From: Anaerofilum sp. An201
Lineage (GTDB): Bacteria; Bacillota; Clostridia; Oscillospirales; Ruminococcaceae
Direction: 5' to 3'
Assembly: GCF_002160015.1 (NCBI RefSeq)
Contig: NZ_NFJT01000025.1
Span: 1 to 41,757 of the forward strand
DNA: 41,757 bases
A program made the translations under genes and the position numbers. Position 1 is the first letter of the stretch. Each line of letters starts with the position of its first letter. The notes under the pieces were generated by a model that ran no database searches, had not been told where the DNA came from, and was given only the letters and a program-made list of their open reading frames with translations. Of the stretch, positions 15,295 through 25,000 are shown one piece after another.

Positions 15295-16101
15295 ATGCCT
15301 CAGATCTTTGCAGTGCCCGCCGAGCGGGTGCTGCCCTTTGAAAAAGCCGAAAACTTCCGCCAGCTGGGCGGCTATCCCGCCGCGGACGGCCGCCGGGTGC
15401 GCTGCGGCCTGCTCTACCGCAGCGGCGCGCTGGCCGACGCGGTGTGCACGCCGCACGACCGCGCCCTGCTGGAAAGCCTTGGCCTGCGGGTGGTGTGCGA
15501 TTTCCGCTCGGCGTTCGAGCGCGGCTATAAGCCGGACCCGGAGCTGCCCGGTGTGGTCCGCCAGGACATCGCCGCCATCCGCGACAGCGGCGGCGGGGAT
15601 GTGAACTTCGATATCGCGTCCTTTTTCACGATGACGGCCGACCAGCTGGCCGAGGTGCTGCACCAGGTGCAGAGCAGCTATGCCGCCCTTCCGTTCAACA
15701 ATCCCGCCTATCGGGGAATGTTCGCGCACCTGCTGAACGGCGACGCGCCGCTCCTGTTCCACTGCACGGCCGGCAAGGACCGCACCGGCGTGGCCGCCGC
15801 GCTGATTTTGCTGGCGCTGGGGGTGTCCCGCGAGGACGTGATGGAGGATTACCTCCTCACCAACCCCTGCCGCGCCGTCACCCGCGCCGCGCTGCGGGAA
15901 AAGTTTGCCGCCCGTTTCGGCAGTTCCGATCCCCGCCGCGACCAGATCGTGGAGGTGTTCACCGGCGTGACGGCCGAGAGCCTGCAGCTGGCGCTGGACG
16001 CCGTCGACCGGGCCTATCCCACCTTCGAGGCCTACCTGGAGGACCAGTACGGCATTGACGCCGCGGCGCTTGGCCGTCTGCGGCAGATGTATCTGGAATG
16101 A
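15295..16101 (+). CDS. Tyrosine/serine-phosphatase-family protein
   Basis: A 268-aa protein of the Y_phosphatase3 group (dual-specificity or lipid/protein tyrosine phosphatase fold). The active-site loop HCTAGKDRTG is at 156-165, with nucleophile C157 and R163. The N-terminal ENFRQLGGYPAADG and RSGAL segments and the conserved CDFRS at 68-72 are typical of this group. The natural substrate is unknown; some relatives act on phosphoinositides or phosphoproteins. It lies 6 nt downstream of the FBPase stop, so it is probably cotranscribed. Confidence 0.88.
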   Translation: MPQIFAVPAERVLPFEKAENFRQLGGYPAADGRRVRCGLLYRSGALADAVCTPHDRALLESLGLRVVCDFRSAFERGYKPDPELPGVVRQDIAAIRDSGGGDVNFDIASFFTMTADQLAEVLHQVQSSYAALPFNNPAYRGMFAHLLNGDAPLLFHCTAGKDRTGVAAALILLALGVSREDVMEDYLLTNPCRAVTRAALREKFAARFGSSDPRRDQIVEVFTGVTAESLQLALDAVDRAYPTFEAYLEDQYGIDAAALGRLRQMYLE

Positions 16102-16159
16102 CGCCCGCGCTTTTGCAGGCTGTGTCATATCACATAATAAAGTAAAGGAGATGGAACCA

Positions 16160-16882
16160 ATGCCCACCCCACACAACAGGGCCGAAAACGGCCAGATTGC
16201 AAAAACCGTCCTTATGCCCGGCGACCCGCTGCGCGCGAAATTCATCGCCGAGACCTTTCTCGATTCGCCCGTCTGCTTCAACGACGTGCGGGGAATGCTT
16301 GGCTTTACCGGGACCTATAACGGCCGCCCCATCAGCGTGATGGGCAGCGGCATGGGCATGCCCAGCATCGGCATCTATTCCTACGAGCTGTTCACCCAGT
16401 ACGGCGTGGAGAACATCGTGCGCATCGGTTCGGCCGGCAGCTATTCCCCCGAAGCGAAGGTGTACGACGTGGTGCTGGCCACCGGCGCCTATTCCGAGTC
16501 CAGCTATGCGCGCACCCAGAATGGCTGCCCCGACGACATCATCGCCCCCAGCGCCGAGCTGAACCGCCTGCTGGAGGAGAGCGCCGCCCGCCTGTCCATC
16601 CCGGTGCACAAGGGCGTCATCCACTCGTCCGACGTTTTCTACCGCCAGCCCTCCAACCAGCCCGGCCCTGCCTACTGGGAAAAGCTGCGGGACGAAAAGG
16701 GCTGCCTTGCGGTGGAGATGGAGAGCTTTGCGCTGTTCCACAATGCCCGTGTCACCGGCAAGCGCGCCGCCTGCCTGCTGACCATCTCGGACAGCTTCGT
16801 CAGCAGCGAGATCACCACGGCGGAGGAACGCCAGACCAGCTTTACCAATATGATGAAGATCGCGCTGGGCGCGGACTATTGA
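16160..16882 (+). CDS. deoD: Purine nucleoside phosphorylase, DeoD type
   Basis: A 240-aa hexameric-type phosphorylase that splits purine (deoxy)nucleosides into base and (deoxy)ribose 1-phosphate. Family motifs are MPGDPLRAKFIAETFL, the phosphate-site GMGMPS, RIGSAGSY, the ribose-site VEMESFALF and catalytic SDSF. The start is ATG at 16160, which has AAAGGAG (16144-16150) with 9-nt spacing; an in-frame ATG at 16151 abuts the ribosome binding site and is unlikely. Cytidine deaminase follows 30 nt later. With the BMP lipoprotein and distal transporter genes it forms a nucleoside salvage set. Confidence 0.95.
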   Translation: MPTPHNRAENGQIAKTVLMPGDPLRAKFIAETFLDSPVCFNDVRGMLGFTGTYNGRPISVMGSGMGMPSIGIYSYELFTQYGVENIVRIGSAGSYSPEAKVYDVVLATGAYSESSYARTQNGCPDDIIAPSAELNRLLEESAARLSIPVHKGVIHSSDVFYRQPSNQPGPAYWEKLRDEKGCLAVEMESFALFHNARVTGKRAACLLTISDSFVSSEITTAEERQTSFTNMMKIALGADY

Positions 16883-16912
16883 GCCGCGCCGCGCGCACGG
16901 AGGTGACCCTGT

Positions 16913-17329
16913 ATGCAGATCGACCGCGCCGCGCTCATCCGCGCCGCCTTTGAGGCACGCCGCTTTGCCTACACGCCCTACTCCCACTTTCAGGTGGGAG
17001 CGGCGCTGCTGGCCGAGGACGGGCGTGTGTTCACCGGCTGCAACATCGAAAACGCATCCTTCTCGCCCACCATCTGCGCCGAGCGCGCCGCGCTGGCAAA
17101 GGCGGTCAGCGAGGGAGTGCGCCGCTTTGCGGCCATCGCCGTGGTGGGCAGCCGGGAAGGGGAGACCAACACCCTTGTCACTTCCCCCTGCGGCGTCTGC
17201 CGCCAGGCACTGTATGAATTCGGCGGCGACAACCTGCTGGTCATCATGGCCAAAAGCGAAACAGACTACGAAGAGCTGCCGCTGGGCCGGCTGCTGCCGC
17301 TCGGGTTTGGCCCCAAAAACCTGGAATGA
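16913..17329 (+). CDS. cdd: Cytidine deaminase
   Basis: A 138-aa zinc enzyme converting cytidine and deoxycytidine to uridine and deoxyuridine. The zinc site is C55 in CAE (with catalytic E57) and C93/C96 in PCGVC; the substrate segment TGCNIENASF is at 41-50. The length fits the small tetrameric class. It follows deoD closely with an AGGTGA ribosome binding site. Its uridine product can feed the pyrimidine-nucleoside phosphorylase at 32930-34249. Confidence 0.95.
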   Translation: MQIDRAALIRAAFEARRFAYTPYSHFQVGAALLAEDGRVFTGCNIENASFSPTICAERAALAKAVSEGVRRFAAIAVVGSREGETNTLVTSPCGVCRQALYEFGGDNLLVIMAKSETDYEELPLGRLLPLGFGPKNLE

Positions 17330-17415
17330 GGCGGGAACTCTGGTCAAACCACACAAAAGTTTGTGGAAAAATTTTTCGTAAATCATTTGTAATCGTCCAA
17401 TTTTGTGACAGATAG

Positions 17416-17443
17416 TTGAAAATCGACCCGCGTATGGTATAAT
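17416..17443 (+). promoter_or_regulatory. Promoter for the BMP lipoprotein gene
   Basis: TTGAAA (17416-17421) and TATAAT (17438-17443), 16-nt spacing, with TGG before the -10. The 5' leader holds a GC hairpin of CCGGC/GCCGG repeats at about 17461-17480. A weak hairpin (CCACA/TGTGG near 17350-17367) followed by a T run may end the cdd transcript just upstream. Confidence 0.7.
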
Positions 17444-17509
17444 TAAAATCCGTAAGCCAGCCGGCAACCGGCCGGCCGGCGCAAAAACAAGTGAAAAGGA
17501 GAATGCAAG

Positions 17510-18628
17510 ATGAAAAAAGCACTTTCGCTGGCAGTTGCCTTCGTAATGGCTCTTTCTCTGGCTGCCTGCGGCGGCCCCTCCAGTACCACCACCCAGTCCG
17601 GCTCCCAGCCTGCTTCCGAGCCCGCCTCCCAGGCTGCTTCCGGCGCCGAGATCGCGATGATCACCGATAAGGGCGACATCGACGACAAGTCCTTCAACCA
17701 GGGCACCTGGGAAGGCATCCAGGCCTACTGCGACGAGAACGGCAAGACCTGCCAGTACTACAAGCCGGTTGAGGCCACTTCCGACGCATACATCGCTTCC
17801 ATCGAGCAGGCCGTCAAGGACGGCGCCAAGGTGATCGTCACCCCCGGCTTCCTGTTCGAGGTTCCCATCTACACCGTGCAGGATGAGTATCCCGACGTGA
17901 ACTTCATCCTCATCGACGGCTATCCCAACGACGGCCAGGGCAACTACAAAACGGGCGACAACGCCGTGGGCATCAAGTTCTCCGAGCAGGAAGTTGGCTA
18001 CCTGGCCGGCTACGCTGCCGTGATGGACGGCCACACCAAGCTGGGCTTCCTGGGCGGCCAGGCCGTTCCCGCCGTTGTGAACTACGGCTACGGCTATGTG
18101 CAGGGCGCCAACGACGCTGCCAAAGAGCTGGGCGTGAACGTTGAGATGATGTACACCCACACCGACGGCTTTGCTGCCACTCCCGAGGCCCAGGCTATGG
18201 CGGCCGGCTGGTACCAGCAGGGCACCGAGATCATCTTCGGCTGCGGCGGCAGCGTGGGCAACAGCGTGTTCAAGGCTGCTGAAGGCGCGAACGGCCTGTC
18301 CATCGGCGTGGACATCGACCAGAGCGGCGAGAGCGAGACCGTTGTCACCAGCGCCATGAAGGGCCTGGCCAGCGCGGTTGCCAAGGTTCTGGACGACTAC
18401 TATGCCGGCAACTTCCCCGGAGGTCAGGATCTGATCCTGGGCGCTGCCGACGATGCGGTTTCCCTGGCGATGGACACTGCCCGCTTCGAGAAGTTCGACC
18501 AGGCCGCGTATGACGCTCTGTACACCAAGCTGGCCAGCGGCGAGATCGAAGTGAAGGACAGCACCGCTGCCGAGTCCGCCGATCAGCTGGGCACCGAGAA
18601 CTGCAAAGTCACCGTTGTGACCATGTAA
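17510..18628 (+). CDS. BMP-family nucleoside-binding lipoprotein
   Basis: A 372-aa substrate-binding protein of the BmpA/Med family, the surface receptor of a nucleoside ABC importer. The signal peptide ends in lipobox LAAC with C20 as the lipidated cysteine. A Ser/Ala/Pro-rich linker (about 23-44) leads to the periplasmic-binding fold, starting EIAMITDKGDIDDKSFNQ, with conserved VIVTPGFLFE and GFLGGQAVPAV segments. The matching ATPase and permeases are at 29200-32842, some 10.6 kb downstream. Codon choice (GTT/GCT-rich) suggests high expression. A strong terminator follows. Confidence 0.93.
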   Translation: MKKALSLAVAFVMALSLAACGGPSSTTTQSGSQPASEPASQAASGAEIAMITDKGDIDDKSFNQGTWEGIQAYCDENGKTCQYYKPVEATSDAYIASIEQAVKDGAKVIVTPGFLFEVPIYTVQDEYPDVNFILIDGYPNDGQGNYKTGDNAVGIKFSEQEVGYLAGYAAVMDGHTKLGFLGGQAVPAVVNYGYGYVQGANDAAKELGVNVEMMYTHTDGFAATPEAQAMAAGWYQQGTEIIFGCGGSVGNSVFKAAEGANGLSIGVDIDQSGESETVVTSAMKGLASAVAKVLDDYYAGNFPGGQDLILGAADDAVSLAMDTARFEKFDQAAYDALYTKLASGEIEVKDSTAAESADQLGTENCKVTVVTM

Positions 18629-18662
18629 TTTTCCGTCCCGCGCGTTTTTTCTCAATAGCTTT

Positions 18663-18699
18663 CCGGCACAGCCTTCGGGCTGTGCCGGTTTTCTTTTTT
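18663..18699 (+). terminator. Intrinsic terminator after the BMP gene
   Basis: CCGGCACAG (18663-18671) and CTGTGCCGG (18680-18688) form a perfect 9-bp stem, followed by TTTTCTTTTTT. Confidence 0.93.
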
Positions 18700-19069
18700 G
18701 CACATTTTGTCTAAAATTGCGGCCGGCGCTGCTCCTTGAATTGGTAACAAATTTGTAATAACTGTTTTTGTATCGAGAACAAGTCGTATATATGTTTCAA
18801 GAAAAAACGATATTTCGCTTAAAAAAGGAAAATACTGTTTGCCAATGGCACACTATTTGTCTGAAATTTACTATAAGAAAACCGAAACTGCAAAATATTT
18901 GTATAATTTGCACAGGCCTTGTGTTGACAATGTGAAAAGGGTGAAATATACTTGAAGATGAAAGCGGTTCCGCGTTGGCGGCAAAGGTGTGGAAAGGAGG
19001 AAAACCTGTGCTGCTGAGGCGGACCCATGTGTTTTTGTAAGGAAGTTTGCAAAGGAAAGGAAAGAAGCT
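18700..19069 (+). promoter_or_regulatory. AT-rich upstream region of the GH101 gene
   Basis: The 441-bp gap from bmp to the GH101 gene holds the bmp terminator and then a markedly AT-rich stretch that contrasts with the GC-rich genes around it. No convincing small gene is visible. It contains the GH101 promoter (18924-18952), an extra TATAAT at 18902-18907 without a good -35, and a purine-rich run of AAGG repeats at 19040-19065 that includes the ribosome binding site. Confidence 0.6.
18924..18952 (+). promoter_or_regulatory. Strong sigma-A promoter for the GH101 gene
   Basis: TTGACA (18924-18929) and TATACT (18947-18952), 17-nt spacing, with AT-rich sequence upstream that could act as an UP element. 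The leader is about 110 nt. Confidence 0.85.
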
Positions 19070-22000
19070 ATGAGAAGCAAAGGCAAAAAGTTGCTGGCGG
19101 GCTTTCTGGCCGTGGCAATGTCCCTCAGCGTTTCTCTGTCGGCCCTGCCGGCGCTGGCGCTGGGCGCCGGCGAAGGCGAACCGCCGCTGCATCTGCAGGA
19201 CGGCTGGGTAGTCAAAAAGGGCGATGCCGACAGCACCGGTGCGGCGCAGGGTTCCACCCAGCTCATCACCGTGGGCGGCACCGAGATGTCCCATCTGAAG
19301 GCCGGCCCCGGCAACGGCAACAGCCCGCATTTCAATTCCACCAACCCGGCGGCATTTGTGCTGACCGAGAGCGATTACACAAATGAATCGTTCAGTGTGG
19401 ATGTTCTGATGAACAGCGAGATGGCAGCCACCCGTTTCCGTCTCGTCACCAAATACGTGGACGAAAACAACTGGAGTTTTGTATTCTTTGACGGCGCCAC
19501 CGGCTGGGCTTATCAATACAAGACCCCCAGCACCGAGGCATGGCCCGGCATCGAAGGCCTTCCCGCCTGGGAAAAAGGCCAGACCGTCCGCATGGCCGGC
19601 GAGTGGCAGGATGACGGCCTGCACCTCACGGTGACCAACCTCGACACCCAGGCCAGCGGCAGCGCCGTGCTGAACGCGGCCGAGTTTGTATCCCAAAAGG
19701 ATATGCCCGGTAAAATCGGCCTGGGCGCCGCGCGGTACATGGAGGAGTACACCGACATCTACTTCTCCAACCTGACCGTTGGCGGCGCTGCCTACGAAGG
19801 CGCTCTGCCCTTCTTCAAGGATGGCCTGGAGGGCCAGACCTACGAAGAGAGCGTGCTGGTGGGCAGCGAGACGATGCGCCAGGTGGCGGCCGGCTCCGAG
19901 AACGGCAACACCAAGGGCGACAAGGCTTACGTGAGCAAGCCCGGCGTGGAAGGCACTCTGTCCGGCACGATGGAGACCACCTTCACCAATGCAACCCCCG
20001 AAGGCACCACCCCCAAATATGCCGCCATCTTCCGCTACACCGACAGCAGCCACTGGGCAGCTGTGGGCCATGACGGCAGCCGCTGGTATTACCAGGTGGT
20101 GGGCGACGAAGGCAACAACTCCGTCACCCTGGGCGGCGTGGACGTCGATCCCAACGGCACCGTGACCGTGAAGGTGGAGTATACCGCCGACGAGGTCTCT
20201 GCCATCACCATCAACGGCCAGCCCGCCAGCTTTACCGGCGCGCCCGCCGGTTTTGGCACGCTGCCCGCAGGCACCATCGGCTATCTGCTCAGCCAGAATA
20301 CGGTTTTGAACGTCAGCGCGCTGACGTTTGAATCCACTGAGGCTCCCGAACCCACCCCCGAACCCACTCAGTCCCCCAACCCGGGCGGCAAAAAGTGGAT
20401 CACGGTGCGGGGCGGCGGCGGCGGCCACAACTACGCCAATCCTTCCGGCAGCGGCCCGGCCGCCCTGCTGGACCAGGATGCCACCATGTCTCCGTCCGGC
20501 GAGCTCAGCCTGGAGTTCCGCCCGGTCAGCGAGAACATGAACTACGGCATTTTCTACTATTTCAAAGACAACAGCAACTGGCTGTATATCGGCTATGACC
20601 CCTCCAGCAAATGGTACTACCAGTACAGCCTGAACGGCAGCGGCAGCTATCCCGGCCTGGGCGGCCTGCCTGCTCCGGTTCCCGGCGAGTCGATGGAGGT
20701 CAGCATCTCGCTGTCCCGCGAGACTCTGTCGGTCACCGTCAACGGCACCACGGTGCGCTCCACCAACCAGCAGCTGATCGACCTGGCCGACGCTATGGGC
20801 AGCGACGCCCGCTACGGCGTGATGACCAAGGGCTGCGAAGTGGAATTCGCCAACATGAAGCTGAACGGCGAAGACTGCATGGAACACAACTGGCAGTTTG
20901 CCTGCGAGCGCGGCGGCCAGTACACTTCCGAGCGCTATAGCGCGCTGGTGGAAGTGAGCGGCACCGTGAAGGACAGTGAAACGGGCGAGCCCATCGAGGG
21001 CGCAGTGGTCCGCGCGGGCCTGGGCAAAACCGAGACCGAGGCCGACGGCAGCTTTGCGCTGCAGAATGTGGAGACCGGCGAGTACAGCCTGGCTGTCACC
21101 AAACCCGGTTACCAGGCCTACACCGAGGAGATCACCGTGGTGGACGAGGACATCACCGGCCTGGAAATCGACCTGGCCAAGAAGGCCCCCATCAACCTCG
21201 ATGACTACGACTATATCGAGTCCGATACCATGCGCGTCTACATCGGCAAGAATTTCCCCGTTGTGGCGCAGTATCAGCTCAAGCAGGGCGACGGCCCCGA
21301 CAGCTGGCCCATTTTCCGCGGCCAGGAACAGCAGATCGACGTTGTGACCATCAACGGCGTGGATATTGTTCCCGAGGTCAGCGTGGAAGAGAGCTTTGAA
21401 AACGGCGCAGCCTACAAAAACTATGTGATGGCTCTCAAGAACGAGCCCGCCGCCGAAGGCGATCCCGTCATCGACCTGACCATGACCGTGAAGGTCAGCG
21501 TCAGCGGCGAGGACTTGACCTGGGAAGTGACCGACCTGGTCAAGAACGAAGGCTGCGATGACATTGCCACCATCGACGTGCCCAACCTGAACCTGATCAC
21601 GGTGGACGCTGTGGAAGAGGGCGCCAACTTTGCGGGCGCGAAGGCTTCCACCACCACCACCTCCATCGCCGACGCATACATCAACTTCGACGAGGGCTTC
21701 ATCCCCTCCGAGACCGACAGCTATCTGTACGGCATTCTGGTGAACGACAAGCTCAGCGCCGGCATCTTCAGCAACTCCGAGATCGAAGGCGACCTGCGCA
21801 TCGTGCGCAACAACGGCGCCGACACCATGAGCCTCACCAGCGCCCTGTGGTACTACGAGCGCGGCGATAAGGGCGGCCAGCAGCGCACCGAGCTCACCTA
21901 CCGCGTCAGCGAGCTGCCCTGGGTGAAGGTTGCCATCGGCGGCGACCTCAACGAGGACGGCCAGATCGACTGGAACGACGGCGCGCTGGCTTCCCGCCGC

Positions 22001-25000
22001 GTAGTCTATGTTCCCGAGGGCAGCGAGGTCATCAAGGATACGGTCAACTACCGTATCGTGATGAACTTCGCCAGCATGGCGCCCAACCCCTATCTGGAAA
22101 CTGCCGACAACATCAAGAAAGTCTATCTGGCCACCGACGGCCTGCCCCAGGCGGTTATGCTGAAGGGCTACGGCAACGAAGGCCACGACTCCGCCAACTC
22201 CGAGTACGCCGACATCGCCGTGCGCGAGGGCGGTGTGGAAGATTTCCAGGATCTGATCAAGATCGCGCACGACTACAACACCGAGATCGGTATCCACATC
22301 AATGCCCAGGAGGCCTATCCCGAATCCAAATCCTTCTGTGAGGAAATGATCGGCTGGCCCAGCGTGGGCAACGGCTGGGGCTGGCTGGACCAGTCGCACA
22401 CCATCGACAAACTGTGGGATCTGGGCACCCAGGCCCGCTGGATGCGTATGGTGCAGCTGTACGACCGCATCAACAACACCAACTTCCTCAGCCAGCGCGT
22501 ATGGCCCGAGGCCGTTGGCAACACCGAAGGCATCACCGATATCCCCACCCTGGAAGAGCTGCGCGCCGACGCCGCCACCCGCGAGGACAACATGGACTTC
22601 ATCTACCTCGACGTGTGGTATCAGAACTCCTGGGAGACCCGCCGCGTTGCCGAAGAGATCAACTCTCTGGGCTGGCGCTTCACCACCGAGTTCAGCGCCC
22701 AGGGTGAATACAACTCCACCTGGCAGCACTGGTCGACCGACGCCACCTACGGCGGCGCGTCCTCCAAGGGCCTGAACAGCGATATCATCCGCTTTATCCG
22801 CAACGACCAGCGCGACTCGCAGGTCCTGAACTGGCCCAGCTTCGGCGGCACCTCCGACAACCCCCTGCTGGGCGGCTTCTGGCTGGCCGGCTTTGAAGGA
22901 TGGGAGACTGGCCTGGACTACAACCAGTACATCTACCGCACCTTCAACACCAACCTGCCCACCCGTTTCCTGCAGCACTACTATGTGACCAAGTGGGAAA
23001 ACTACGCCGAGGGCGAGTCCCCCGTGGGCAACCACGAGAAGCAGATCACCCTGAAGAACGACGACGGCGATGTGGTCGTTGTCACCCGCAACGAGGCCCA
23101 GCGCAGCGACGAAGAGATCGAGCGCGTGATCACCCTGAACGGCAAGACCGTTCTGAACACCGACACCGAGATGTCCGCCTACCTGCTGCCCTGGACCGAC
23201 AACCAGACCGGTGACGAGAAACTGTATCACTGGAACATGGACGGCGGCACCACCACCTGGGAACTGCAGGACGAGTGGGCCGGTCTGAGCAGCGTCACCA
23301 TGTATGAGCTGTCCGACCAGGGTCGTATCAATCCGCAGACCGTGAACGTGGCGAACGGCGTTGTGACGCTGGAAGCCAAAGCCGCCACCGCCTATGTGCT
23401 GGTGAGCGAGGCCGGTCTGAAAGAGCTGAAGAACGATTTCGGCGAGGCGAATTATGTGGTTGATCCCGGCTTCAACGGCTATGCTTCCGGCGAGCAGCTG
23501 GACAAGGCCGACTGGAGCGGCGACATCGACAACGCGGCCGTCAGCGTACAGAAGCCGGTCACCGGCGACCAGCGCCTGGTGTTCGACTCTCCCGCCGAGG
23601 ACGTTGGCATCACCACCAAGATCAGCGGCCTGGAAGCCGGCGAGCGCTATGTTGCCCAGATCTATGTGGACAACCTCAGCGACTACAAGGCCTCCATTTC
23701 CGTGAACACCGGCAAAGAGACGGTGTCCAGCTACACCTACCGCTCCATCGCCGGCAACTACGTCAAGTGCGACGAGGAGCACACCCGCAACAGCCTGCCC
23801 AGCAACATGCAGATCATGCTGGTTCCCTTCACCGCCGAGAAGAGCACCGCGCTGCTCACGCTCAGCCGCGAAGCCGGCAGCGGCCTCACCTATATGGATG
23901 ACATCCGCGTGGTGAAGATCGACCTGAACAACTACCAGGAAGACGGCACCTTCGTGCAGGACTTCGAGACGGTTGTGCAGGGCCTGTATCCCTTCGTTCT
24001 GGGCCCGGCCCAGGGCGTGACCGACCCCGTCACCCACCTGTCCCAGCTGCATGCTCCCTACACCCAGGCCGGCTGGAACGGCCGTGTGCTGGACGACGTG
24101 ATCGAAGGCGAGTGGTCGCTGAAGCATCACGGGAAGAACGGCGGCATCATCTACCAGACCATCCCCCAGAACTTCCGCTTCGAGCCGGGCAAGGCCTACA
24201 ACGTCACCTTCGATTACCAGGCCGGCCCCAATAAGGCCTATGCAATGGTGATCGGCGACGGCGGCGAATACTATGTCCCCACCGAGGAGCAGTATCTGCC
24301 CACCACCCGCACCGGCAGCGAAAACGAAGGCACCCAGACCGTCACCATGCAGGTGGTCGGCAGCCTGAGCGGCCAGACCTGGATCGGCCTGTACTCCAAC
24401 AGCGGCCGGTTCGACGTGAGCGGTGCGATGGGCCAGAGCGACTTTATCCTGGACAATCTCGTGATCGAAGAGGATAAGGAAGCCTTCATCCTGAAAGCCG
24501 ACAACACCGAGCTGTACAAGGGCGAAACCGCCCAGCTGTACGGCGCAAACCTGGACGGCGCCACCTTTACCAGCAGCGACGATACCATCGCCACGGTGGA
24601 CCCCGAGACCCTGGTTGTCAGCGCTGTGGGCGGCGGCGAAGTGACCATCACCGCCACCAAGGGCAACAAGACCGCCGAAGTGGTTCTCGTCATCGCCGAT
24701 GAGATGCAGGAGAGCGTATCCCTGTCCAAAGACGCCACTGCCACCGCCAACACCCAGCAAGATGGCAGCGATGAAGCCGAAAACGCCGTGGACGGCGATT
24801 CCGAAACCGTGTGGCACAGTGCCTGGAGCGGCTTCAACGTGAGCGCGGACAATCCCGCCATCCTCACGGTGGACCTGAGCGAGGAAATGGCCCTCACCGG
24901 CTTCCAGTATCAGAACCGTCCTTCCGGCACCAACGGTATCATCCAGAAGTTCCGCTATGTTGTGGGCACCGAGTATGATGCCGAGACCAACACCATCACC

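Noticed and set aside
13120-18703. Long minus-strand open frames opposite the FBPase-to-BMP genes
   Set aside because: These are the same composition effect. The plus-strand frames carry catalytic motifs and ribosome binding sites, and the antisense products have none.
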